Source of the DNA: an uncultured Burkholderiales bacterium
Lineage (GTDB): Bacteria; Pseudomonadota; Gammaproteobacteria; Burkholderiales; Burkholderiaceae_F
DNA length: 5,534 bases
Reading direction: 5' to 3'
Assembly: GCA_903871435.1 (NCBI GenBank)
Contig: CAIQGU010000157.1
Coordinates: 1 to 5,534, forward strand
Shown: piece after piece, positions 1 through 5,433 of the stretch
How the letters are laid out: each line of letters begins with the position of its first letter
Numbering within the stretch: position 1 is the stretch's first letter
Translations under genes and position numbers: made by a program
Notes under the pieces: model-generated
Databases searched by the model: none
What the model was told of the DNA's origin: nothing
The model's input: only the letters and a program-made list of their open reading frames with translations

Positions 1-70
1 CCCCTGAAGAAAAAAGAAATCTCACGTTTGATTAACACTTCATTCCGCAAGTGTGGTCTGCGTGAAACAG

Positions 71-256
71 TTATTTTTGCTGACCGCCTATGGGTACTTC
101 AGGAACTTCTTGCGCGGTGGCGCTGCTTGGCGTGGCCAGAGCCAAGCCCCCGGCACCCAACAGCACCATCAAGGCGCGGCGAGTGGCCCGGGGATCCGGC
201 GCTCCGGCGCTCCAGCGAGCGCAGAGGGTTGCTGGCGTTAGGGGCGACATGGGCAT
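71..256 (-). CDS. Possible small exported protein with Tat-like signal (doubtful)
   Basis: A 61-codon minus-strand ORF that I do not recognise. The visible signal is an N-terminal export-type sequence: a polar stretch, a twin-arginine-like TRRALM (around residues 25-30), a hydrophobic run [13 protein letters not shown], and a possible signal peptidase site after SSATA. Only about 13 residues ([13 protein letters not shown]) would remain after cleavage, so it is either a very small exported peptide, the truncated remains of a larger Tat substrate, or a chance ORF in GC-rich DNA. There is no clear ribosome binding site before the ATG at 256 or the second ATG at 250. The codons favour G/C in the third position, which mildly supports coding. 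Base composition becomes AT-rich just past the stop (1-90), as at a gene end or intergenic region. It lies divergent to the cyclase gene. Confidence 0.28.
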   Translation of the reverse strand: MPMSPLTPATLCARWSAGAPDPRATRRALMVLLGAGGLALATPSSATAQEVPEVPIGGQQK

Positions 257-322
257 GGCGTGCTATCCGGGGCTGTTACAGCGAATGTCCAGCTGCGCAG
301 GTTTGCAGCTTAGCCGAGCGCA

Positions 323-349
323 CGCGGCCGGGCTATTCATCCGGCCGCG
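323..349. repeat. GC-rich inverted repeat in the cyclase leader
   Basis: CGCGGCCGG at 323-331 and CCGGCCGCG at 341-349 are perfect reverse complements around a 9-base loop, about 75 bases before the cyclase start. No T-run follows on either strand, so it is not a standard intrinsic terminator. It could be an operator, an mRNA structure or a chance GC palindrome. A smaller hairpin (AGCTGC 291-296 / GCAGCT 305-310) precedes it. Apart from the doubtful small ORF, I see no other gene or convincing promoter in 1-422. Confidence 0.4.
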
Positions 350-422
350 ACGGGTGCCAGAATGTCTCCAGCCGCGCGTGCCAGCTTGACGCGCACCTCA
401 CCCTGCAGGTCGGGAGAACGGC

Positions 423-2366
423 ATGTCGGAACCGGAAGTACCCGCACCCCGGCACCAGCCGGCATGGCGCCGCGCTGCGTCGCGCGTTTTTCCCGAGCAT
501 CGCCGTGCGCTGCTTGCCGCAGCGCTCGGAATCGCCCTGGCACTGCTCGATTCGCAGGCATACCTGTTGGGCGCGCGTCTCGATGAACGCGCTTTCGACG
601 CCCAGGTCGCGTTGGTCCGCGCGCTGCGGCCCGCCGCCGTGGCGCCCCCCGCCGATGTCGTCCTGGTGGGCGTCGACGAGGCCAGCCTCGATGGGCTAGC
701 GGTCCCACTCAGCCTGTTGCACGCCACGCTGGGTACTGCCCTTTCGGCGATTGCGTCGGCCCAACCGCGGGCCATCGGCCTGGATATTGCCTTGCCCGAG
801 CGCTCCTTTGATCGCATGTTGCCGGGGCTCGACGCCGGACTCATGGAGGGTCTGCAGGCTGCACGCGCCGCGGCGCCCCTTGCCGTCGCTCTCGATACCA
901 ATGCCGACGGCCGGGTCCGCGTGCCCTACGCACCCCTGCTGGCCATCGCTGGCGGCGCCGGCGCTTTTGGTCTGCCGCTGTTCCCGATCGACTGCGATGG
1001 CGTCGTCCGTCGCTTTGAGCCTGATGCCGGCCGAGCGGGAAGCGCCGCGGGCGCGCACTGCGGACCGGCGGCCGGTAGGGCGGCGATTTCCGGCCATGCG
1101 ATGCCCACTTTTGCGGGATGCCTTGCCGCGCAGTTGGGCCGGCCATCGGCGCTTGCCGAGGGCGGCTGGATAGATTTCACGCGCGGCGCCTCCTTCGACT
1201 ATGTTTCGCTCCAGGAAGTGATCGGCTGGCAGCGCACCGCGGCGCGGGACCCGTTGCTTGCCCACTTTCGCGGACAGGTCGTTCTCGTCGGCTCGGTGCT
1301 GCCCTACATTGATCGACTGCGTCTGCCGGCGGCGCTTACGCGCTGGGAAGATGCCGTGGTTGCGCCACCCGGCCTCATTGCCAACGCTCAGGTGCTGCGC
1401 AATGCATTGGGAGGCGGTCTGGTGCGCCGGCCGCCCGCGTTGTTCCTGTGGCTCGCCCTGGGCGGCTTTGCGGCTGCGGCATTGCCGGCCCGCGCAGGGG
1501 CGCGCTACCTGTTGCTGGCCGCTGCCCTGGCCCTGGCTTTCGTTGGCGGAGCGCTGCTGCATGCCGCGGGTTGGTTTGCCGCGCCCGGCGCCGCCATCGT
1601 TGCGGGTGTCAGCGCGGTGACGTTTCGAACCGGTCTTGACCTTGCCAGCGCACATCGCCAGCGGGAGCGTCTGGTCCGCAATTTTGGCGGTTATCTCAGC
1701 CCGGCACTCTTGCGCATTCTCCTGGAAGACACGCGTGACGATGCCCGCGCGCGCCTGGGTGTGCGCCGGCCCATCGCCTTGCTCTTTGCCGACCTGCAGG
1801 ATTTCACGCGGCGAACCGAACAAAGCGATCCGGAGCAGATCCGCTCCGTGCTCAACCGCTACTACGCGGCCATAACCCCCGGGCTGCACGCGCATGGCGG
1901 CGTGATCGACAACTTCCGCGGCGACGGCATCATGGTGATGTTCGGCGCGCTTGAGGAACTCGACCGCCCTTGCGATGCTGCGCTGGCGGCGGCCTATCAG
2001 TTGCTCGAGCAGATCGAGCGGCTTAACCGCGAGGAACTGGCGCCGCGCGGCATTGCCCCCGTGGGCGTGACCATGGGACTGGCGTACGGGGACGTCGTCT
2101 ATGGCGAAGTCGGCAGTCCCGATCGCCGCGACTTCACCGCTCTGGGTGATGCGGTGAACGTGGCGGCCCACCTCCAGGGCATTGCCAAGCAGGTCGGCTA
2201 CCCGCTGGTGATGACGGCGGTCTTTGCGGCAAACCTGGAATCCGCGGGCGACGGCCTCACCGACCTGGGCGAGGTGGTGCTCAAGGGGCACTCACCCTTG
2301 CATCTCTACGCCGGGTCGCCGCGGACCGTGCCGGCGCCGCCTTCCGGTACCTCACTCTCGGGCTGA
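423..2366 (+). CDS. CHASE2-domain membrane adenylate/guanylate cyclase
   Basis: Predicted inner-membrane receptor cyclase of 647 residues. A first hydrophobic segment (about 28-50) is followed by an extracytoplasmic CHASE2 sensor domain (about 75-330) with typical landmarks [17 protein letters not shown] and, late, [10 protein letters not shown] and GLIANAQVL. Three more hydrophobic segments (about 340-358, 361-383, 385-403) lead through a linker ([15 protein letters not shown]) into a cytoplasmic class III cyclase domain (about 450-630). The metal-binding aspartates are present: D457 in [10 protein letters not shown] and D501 in [11 protein letters not shown]. The usual purine-selecting Lys is N497, its partner position is T572, and the transition-state pair N-x3-R is N579/H583, so the Arg is missing. 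Hence cAMP or cGMP synthesis is not assured. The start is supported by GGGAG at 412-416, six bases before the ATG. The downstream FecR-like gene is a likely functional partner. Family assignment is firm; activity and ligand are unknown. Confidence 0.93.
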   Translation: MSEPEVPAPRHQPAWRRAASRVFPEHRRALLAAALGIALALLDSQAYLLGARLDERAFDAQVALVRALRPAAVAPPADVVLVGVDEASLDGLAVPLSLLHATLGTALSAIASAQPRAIGLDIALPERSFDRMLPGLDAGLMEGLQAARAAAPLAVALDTNADGRVRVPYAPLLAIAGGAGAFGLPLFPIDCDGVVRRFEPDAGRAGSAAGAHCGPAAGRAAISGHAMPTFAGCLAAQLGRPSALAEGGWIDFTRGASFDYVSLQEVIGWQRTAARDPLLAHFRGQVVLVGSVLPYIDRLRLPAALTRWEDAVVAPPGLIANAQVLRNALGGGLVRRPPALFLWLALGGFAAAALPARAGARYLLLAAALALAFVGGALLHAAGWFAAPGAAIVAGVSAVTFRTGLDLASAHRQRERLVRNFGGYLSPALLRILLEDTRDDARARLGVRRPIALLFADLQDFTRRTEQSDPEQIRSVLNRYYAAITPGLHAHGGVIDNFRGDGIMVMFGALEELDRPCDAALAAAYQLLEQIERLNREELAPRGIAPVGVTMGLAYGDVVYGEVGSPDRRDFTALGDAVNVAAHLQGIAKQVGYPLVMTAVFAANLESAGDGLTDLGEVVLKGHSPLHLYAGSPRTVPAPPSGTSLSG

Positions 2367-2384
2367 ATTGCCGTGCCGATTACC

Positions 2385-2409
2385 GCGTTCCGGTGGCGCG
2401 CCGGAACGC
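2385..2409. terminator. Hairpin after the cyclase gene, terminator-like without T-run
   Basis: GCGTTCCGG (2385-2393) and CCGGAACGC (2401-2409) form a perfect 9-bp stem with a 7-base loop, 18 bases after the cyclase stop codon. The position fits a transcription terminator or an mRNA 3'-end-stabilising structure, but no T-run follows (next bases are TGCCCGG). It may act as a partial terminator between the cyclase and FecR genes. Confidence 0.4.
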
Positions 2410-2433
2410 TGCCCGGCTTCCCAGGACGGGCAT

Positions 2434-2462
2434 TTGGCAATACGCTGGCCCGTGTGTATCGA
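2434..2462 (+). promoter_or_regulatory. Weak candidate sigma70 promoter before the FecR-like gene
   Basis: TTGGCA at 2434-2439 resembles a -35 box. TATCGA at 2457-2462, after a 17-base spacer, is a poor -10 match (only the first three bases agree). It lies about 33 bases before the FecR-like ATG, in a 128-base gap that also holds a hairpin, so the gene may have its own promoter. The gap is also compatible with cotranscription from the cyclase. Confidence 0.2.
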
Positions 2463-2494
2463 CAGTCCGGCACATGTGAACAGGACGCGCCCTC

Positions 2495-3424
2495 ATGATG
2501 ATCTGGCACCCACCGCTGCGCCTTTTCCAGATCCTCACCTGCCTGGTGCTGGGCATGGCCTTGTGCGCAGGCAGCCGCTGTGCCGACAGCGGAACCACCG
2601 GCCCAGCGGTGGCGGTCGTCACCAATCTCAGCGGTCCGGCGCAACTGCGCCGGGCAGCAGGCCAGCGCCCGCTCGCCGTCCTCGACGTGCTGCAGACGGG
2701 CGATCAGCTGCAGCTGAAAGCCGCCACAAGCCTTGAGCTCGCATTTACCGCGGGTACCGGCTGCGTGCTGCAGCTGACCGGTCCGGGACGTTTCAGCGTG
2801 CGTGGCGGCGATGTGCTGACGCGTGATCCGGGTGCGCGGGTCGAACGCCGCGATCTTGCGGCGGCGTGGCGGGGAGTGCGTATCCGTCCCGGTCTGGTGG
2901 GGCGCGCCAGCATCGCCTTGCGTGGCCTGGCTGCCAATGCGGTCACCTTGCGCACACCCCTGGGTGGCGAGGATGCAGCGGCGCTGCAGCGCCTCGAATG
3001 GGATCAACCCTACGGCCACCCGGCCGGCCCTTGGGGCTACACGGTGCGCGTCATCGACGACCAGGGCACGCTGCTGTTTCTTGCGCAGTCGCAGGAGCGC
3101 TCGGTCCTGGTGCCGGCCACCCTGGAATTCGAGCGGGGCCGCGACTACCTCTGGACGGTTGAGGCGCATGCCCAGGACCACGCCAGTGCCTACGGTGCTG
3201 CCGAGTTTCACCGCGTCGCTGCCGATGCAGAGGACGGCATGCAGGCCTTATGGCAGAGCGTGATTGCGTCACGGCGCAACCCGGCCCAGCCGGAACCCGT
3301 TGCAGAGGAGGTTCTGCTCGCGCTGGCACTTGAGCAGTCGGGGCTGCAAAATGCCGCGCAACGGCAATGGCGCGCGCTGGCCACCGTGCGCCCGGCCTTG
3401 GCCAATTGGCGGTCACTACGATAA
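2495..3424 (+). CDS. Exported FecR-domain protein, partner of the CHASE2 cyclase
   Basis: Protein of 309 residues. The N-terminus is a Sec-type signal (hydrophobic run about 9-24, LRLFQILTCLVLGMALCAG) with likely cleavage before residue 32; the cysteines do not fit a lipobox, so a periplasmic rather than lipoprotein fate is expected. Residues about 36-110 match a FecR-type beta domain: AVVTNLSGPAQLRR, then LQTGDQLQLKAATSLELAFTAG, then CVLQLTGPGRFSV. A second probably beta-rich region (about 165-232, with WGYTVRVIDDQG and YLWTVEAHA) and a helical, TPR-like C-terminus (about 245-309) follow. No ECF sigma factor gene is nearby and there is no N-terminal anti-sigma region, so this is not a classical iron-dicitrate FecR; it belongs with the signal-peptide-bearing FecR proteins often found beside CHASE2 cyclases. 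It could bind cell-wall or other ligands and influence the sensor (inference). AGGA at 2482-2485 serves the ATG at 2495; ATG 2498 is an alternative. Confidence 0.85.
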   Translation: MMIWHPPLRLFQILTCLVLGMALCAGSRCADSGTTGPAVAVVTNLSGPAQLRRAAGQRPLAVLDVLQTGDQLQLKAATSLELAFTAGTGCVLQLTGPGRFSVRGGDVLTRDPGARVERRDLAAAWRGVRIRPGLVGRASIALRGLAANAVTLRTPLGGEDAAALQRLEWDQPYGHPAGPWGYTVRVIDDQGTLLFLAQSQERSVLVPATLEFERGRDYLWTVEAHAQDHASAYGAAEFHRVAADAEDGMQALWQSVIASRRNPAQPEPVAEEVLLALALEQSGLQNAAQRQWRALATVRPALANWRSLR

Positions 3425-3469
3425 GGCTGCGATACCTGCGGCGTTTGGGTTGCGGGCACGTCCGTGCAG

Positions 3470-3494
3470 CGCGTGCGCTCCGATGCGCGGCGCG
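3470..3494. terminator. GC-rich hairpin between convergent genes
   Basis: CGCGTGCGC (3470-3478) pairs with GCGCGGCGCG (3485-3494) with one bulged G and a 6-base loop. It lies 45 bases past the FecR-like stop on the + strand and 12 bases past the EVE-gene stop on the - strand, where a bidirectional terminator would sit. There is no T-run on either side, so function is uncertain. Confidence 0.35.
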
Positions 3495-3506
3495 CGGCGC
3501 AAGGTG

Positions 3507-3977
3507 TCAAGCGGCGGCGCCGGCCATCTTTTGCGTGATGTAACGCCACTGCGCCGGCGTGACGGGCGTGATGGACAAGCGGTTGCCCTTGCGCAGGATG
3601 ATCATGTCGGCGAGTTTTTTCTCTTCTCGCAGTTCGCCGATGGATATCAGCCGCGTTTTACGCAATGCGCGCACGTCAACGAGTATCCAGCGCGGCTGCT
3701 CGGGCCGGGATGCCGCATCAAAATACGGACTGAGGGGATCGAACTGCGTGGGATCGGCGTAGGGCGCGCTGGCGATTTCCGCGATGCCGGCTATGCCGGG
3801 CTGGGGGCAACTGGAGTGATAGAACAGCACCCCATCACCCATCCGGGCATCGTCGCGCAGGAAGTTGCGTGCCTGGTAATTGCGTATTCCGGTCCAGGGT
3901 ACCGTTGCGCGGGGCGCTGCGAGCGTGTCGTCTATGGAGCACTCGCTCGGCTCCGATTTCATCAGCCAATAGCCCAC
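3507..3977 (-). CDS. EVE-domain protein (PUA-like fold)
   Basis: A 156-residue protein consisting of a single EVE domain, the normal length for the stand-alone family related to thymocyte nuclear protein 1. Landmarks in order: YWLMKSEPSE at the N-terminus, WTGIRNYQARNFLRD (about 28-42), GDGVLFYHSSCPQPGIAGIAEI (about 47-68), DPTQFDPLSPYFD (about 75-87), PRWILVDV (about 94-101) and the closing LSITPVTPAQW. EVE domains have a PUA/ASCH-like fold and are known to bind modified bases in nucleic acids; the ligand of the small bacterial forms is not settled. The start is GTG at 3977, giving the conserved beginning before YWLMKSEP, with AGGTG at 3987-3983 at suitable spacing. It begins about 35 bases after the 3' end of the 6S RNA gene on the same strand, the slot occupied in E. 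coli by ygfA, and is probably read from the same transcript. Confidence 0.93.
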   Translation of the reverse strand: MGYWLMKSEPSECSIDDTLAAPRATVPWTGIRNYQARNFLRDDARMGDGVLFYHSSCPQPGIAGIAEIASAPYADPTQFDPLSPYFDAASRPEQPRWILVDVRALRKTRLISIGELREEKKLADMIILRKGNRLSITPVTPAQWRYITQKMAGAAA

Positions 3978-4011
3978 GCCAGCACCTGGTGTTGGAACGC
4001 GCCGAAAGAAG

Positions 4012-4194
4012 AAAGATCCCCGCCTGTGCCGCCCGGCCAGTTGCCCTGAACCGTAGGTTCAGGTCGGCCACTGTCCGCGTCGTTTAGGTTCAGCAGACGC
4101 GTGCCGATCACACCGCGACTCGAGACCAGTGACCTTGCGCACAGCGCATTGGTTCAAGGAACATAAAGGCCTTTGCGCGAACACCGCAGGGACA
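4012..4194 (-). ncRNA. ssrS: 6S RNA
   Basis: 6S RNA mimics an open promoter and sequesters sigma70 RNA polymerase in stationary phase. The call rests on position and structure. It lies directly downstream of zapA on the same strand, the classic location. Its 5' part (CCCTGCGGTGTTCGCGCAAA from 4191, then GGCC and CCTTGAACC) and 3' part line up with the conserved 6S ends. The closing stem pairs CCCTGC (4191-4186) with GCGGGG (4023-4018), with GAT/ATC outside it and GTGT/GCAC inside it. The hallmark hairpin on the 3' side of the central bubble is perfect: CCTGAACC (4063-4056) with GGTTCAGG (4052-4045), corresponding to CTTGAACC/GGTTCAAG in E. coli. The length of about 183 bases is typical. A TAGAAT -10 box lies just upstream. 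Exact ends are estimated. Confidence 0.9.
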
Positions 4195-4198
4195 TCAC

Positions 4199-4204
4199 AT
4201 TCTA
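4199..4204 (-). promoter_or_regulatory. -10 box for 6S RNA
   Basis: TAGAAT (4204-4199 on the minus strand) matches five of six bases of the sigma70 -10 consensus and places initiation near 4192, at the 5' end deduced from the 6S closing stem. No good -35 box is present 16-18 bases upstream (AACTGC at 4227-4222). The RNA may also be processed from the zapA transcript. Confidence 0.5.
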
Positions 4205-4252
4205 AACGGGTATGCCAGCGGGCAGTTGCCGCCGACGGTATGAATTGCCGTC

Positions 4253-4552
4253 CTAAAACAGCTTTTCTTGCGGCGCCAGTATTTCATCGGCAAGCGAGAT
4301 GAGATCGCGCAGGCGCCGCCGCGCCTCGGCCAGTTCGGTTCCTTCACCGCCCTTGGATCCGAAAAGCTCCTGTGCAATCTGCAAGGCCGTCATCACGGCT
4401 ATGCGGTCGGCGCCCAGCACCTTGCCGCCGTCGCGTATCGCCGCCATCTTCTGGTCCACATAATGGGCACAGGCCAGCAGTTCATTGCGCTCTTCGGGCC
4501 GGCAGGCGACGCGATATTCGCGGCCGAGGATGCTGAGCGTTATCTGTTCCAT
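4253..4552 (-). CDS. zapA: Cell division protein ZapA
   Basis: A 99-residue ZapA, close to the family length of about 100. ZapA binds FtsZ in the cytoplasm and crosslinks and stabilises protofilaments of the Z ring. The N-terminal globular part shows the family pattern: ITLSILGREYRVACRPEERNELLACAHYVDQKM (given in pieces: ITLSILGREY at 4-13, then ELLACAHYVDQKM around 24-36), followed by ADRIAVMTALQIAQELF (about 48-64) and a C-terminal coiled-coil helix rich in Glu, Ala, Arg and Leu (about 70-95) used for tetramerisation. The start ATG at 4552 is 12 bases after the stop of the coiled-coil gene upstream, so the two are cotranscribed and perhaps translationally coupled; the ribosome binding site is weak (GCGAG). 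The 6S RNA gene follows downstream. Confidence 0.95.
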   Translation of the reverse strand: MEQITLSILGREYRVACRPEERNELLACAHYVDQKMAAIRDGGKVLGADRIAVMTALQIAQELFGSKGGEGTELAEARRRLRDLISLADEILAPQEKLF

Positions 4553-4564
4553 CCGGCAGCTCGC

Positions 4565-4792
4565 TTAGGTGGCGCCGCCGCTGCCGGGTTGCTGCGCCAT
4601 CTCGACGGGAAGCCGCTCGATTAGCGCATCGAGACGGCGCGTTGCCGTTAGGATGCGTTCGTTGAGCGCAGCCAGTTCGGCTTGCGAAGTGGCCAGCTGC
4701 GTGCGCAACTGATGGTTCTCGTCGCGCAATTGCCGTACGTGCGCGACCAGTTCGTGCATGCGGGCCGTCAATGTGTCGAGTTGGTCGAGCAT
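4565..4792 (-). CDS. Small coiled-coil protein (ZapB-like / TIGR02449-type)
   Basis: A 75-residue protein that is almost wholly one amphipathic coiled coil: heptad-spaced Leu/Val/Ile from residue 2 to about 60 (LDQLDTLTARMHELVAHVRQ, then LRDENHQLRTQLATSQAELA and LNERILTATRRLDALIERL), followed by a short disordered Gln/Gly tail. There is no signal peptide, so it is cytoplasmic. Small proteins of this kind (TIGR02449, resembling ZapB/DUF904) are regularly encoded immediately before zapA; a role in Z-ring organisation is inferred from similarity of form and location, not shown by the sequence. The ATG at 4792 lacks a recognisable Shine-Dalgarno sequence (ATTCCCGC precedes it), suggesting a short or leaderless mRNA. 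Its 5' end faces the btuB riboswitch promoter head to head. Confidence 0.82.
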   Translation of the reverse strand: MLDQLDTLTARMHELVAHVRQLRDENHQLRTQLATSQAELAALNERILTATRRLDALIERLPVEMAQQPGSGGAT

Positions 4793-4801
4793 GCGGGAAT
4801 G

Positions 4802-4829
4802 TTAGCACCGCGCGGCGTTGCGCTATAGT
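4802..4829 (+). promoter_or_regulatory. Sigma70-like promoter for the btuB riboswitch mRNA
   Basis: TTAGCA (4802-4807, four of six -35 matches) and TATAGT (4824-4829, a good -10) are separated by 16 bases. Initiation would fall near 4836, just before the first conserved element of the cobalamin aptamer (TTGGTGCTC), which supports the assignment. The -35 box is only 10 bases from the start codon of the divergent coiled-coil gene. Confidence 0.6.
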
Positions 4830-4835
4830 CTGCGC

Positions 4836-5034
4836 GTTGGTGCTCGCGGCGGCGTTCCGCTGTCGCAGTTAAACGGGAAGCAGGGACTGTTGCCACGTCA
4901 TGGCGACCGCAACCTGCGCTGTCCCCGCAACGGTAAGCGGTATCGGGCTACGGCCCAGCCCGCGCAAGATGACCACTGGGCATGCCTGGGAAGGTCGCGC
5001 GGCGTTTCCGCCAGCCCGGATACCGGCCAACAGG
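4836..5034 (+). ncRNA. Cobalamin riboswitch aptamer
   Basis: An adenosylcobalamin-type aptamer in the btuB leader. Core elements in order: TTGGTGCTC (4837-4845), TTAAACGGGAAGCAGG (4869-4884) pairing into a stem with CCTG (4913-4916), the conserved GCTGTCCCCGCAACGGTAAG segment (4918-4937), CCACTGG...TGGGAAGG (4973-4994), and the B12 box AGCCCGGATACCGGCC (5013-5028; consensus AGCCAGGAGACCTGCC). The P3 extension GTTGCCA/TGGCGAC (4889-4895/4901-4907) closes a small loop. In this family bound cobalamin represses the downstream transport or biosynthesis gene. The next gene is a BtuB-type receptor, which fits exactly. Ends are approximate. Confidence 0.95.
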
Positions 5035-5035
5035 T

Positions 5036-5060
5036 ATTTGCCGCGATGCGGCAAATGTTT
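5036..5060 (+). promoter_or_regulatory. Hairpin after the B12 box, probable expression platform
   Basis: ATTTGCCGC (5036-5044) and GCGGCAAAT (5048-5056) form a perfect 9-bp stem with a 3-base loop, followed by GTTT. It begins 8 bases after the B12 box. It could act as a weak terminator, as the regulatory hairpin that makes the kissing contact with the aptamer core, or as part of an alternative fold. The short T-stretch makes strong intrinsic termination doubtful. Confidence 0.5.
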
Positions 5061-5200
5061 GAGCAGGTGCCCGCGGGAAACGGGAACCGGCGCTCCAATT
5101 TCGGGTTTCCTCCATGGCTTCGTTCGTCCGCAATGCGCTTTGCCGTGCGCGAGCATTCCGCTCGTCCCTTCGTCCCCAACCAGGCTGCTTCGCCGGTCTG

Positions 5201-5230
5201 CTGCTCGTCCCACTCCTGCTCGTCCCACTC
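5201..5230 (+). repeat. Exact 15-bp tandem duplication in the btuB signal peptide
   Basis: CTGCTCGTCCCACTC occurs at 5201-5215 and again at 5216-5230, followed by a further CTG. It encodes LLVPL twice and lengthens the hydrophobic core in frame by five residues. It may be a recent slippage duplication. Confidence 0.95.
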
Positions 5231-5425
5231 CTGCCGGATGCTGCTGCTGCGACCCTTGAACCCGTTACGGTCACGGGCGCTCGGGAACCCGTCGCGCTGG
5301 GCGATGCGCTGCAGGACGTCACGGTCATCGATCGCGCCACCATCGAGTCCTATACCGGCGCCAGCATCGAGTCCCTGCTGGCAGATCAGGCGGGCATCCA
5401 GGTGTCCGCCAACGGCGGCATCGGC

Positions 5426-5433
5426 TCCATGGA
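5426..5433. other. Strand-switch (inversion) junction at a palindrome
   Basis: TCCATGGA is a perfect 8-bp palindrome. Receptor coding sequence reads on the + strand up to here and on the - strand beyond it. The palindrome is shared by both arms, so the exact break cannot be placed more finely. Confidence 0.85.

Noticed and set aside
1..422. A standard promoter for the cyclase
   Set aside because: TTGATT (28-33), TTAACA (32-37) and CAGAAT (358-363) were considered, but none has a good partner hexamer at the right spacing.
28..699. A 223-codon + strand frame starting at 28
   Set aside because: It runs into the cyclase gene in another frame, with no ribosome binding site and no family resemblance.
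696..2291. A 531-codon open frame on the minus strand opposite the cyclase
   Set aside because: It lies wholly antisense to a well-supported CHASE2 cyclase, shows no recognisable domain, and long antisense frames are expected in GC-rich genes.
2306..3211. A 301-codon minus-strand frame opposite the FecR-like gene
   Set aside because: No family features or signal peptide; the + strand frame has a signal peptide, a FecR domain and a ribosome binding site.
3264..4049. A 261-codon + strand frame across the EVE gene
   Set aside because: It overlaps the 3' end of the FecR-like gene and is antisense to the clear EVE domain and part of 6S RNA; composition is that of a shadow frame.
4078..4252. A possible protein gene between zapA and the EVE gene
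   Set aside because: The sequence folds and aligns as 6S RNA and no frame is coding-like.
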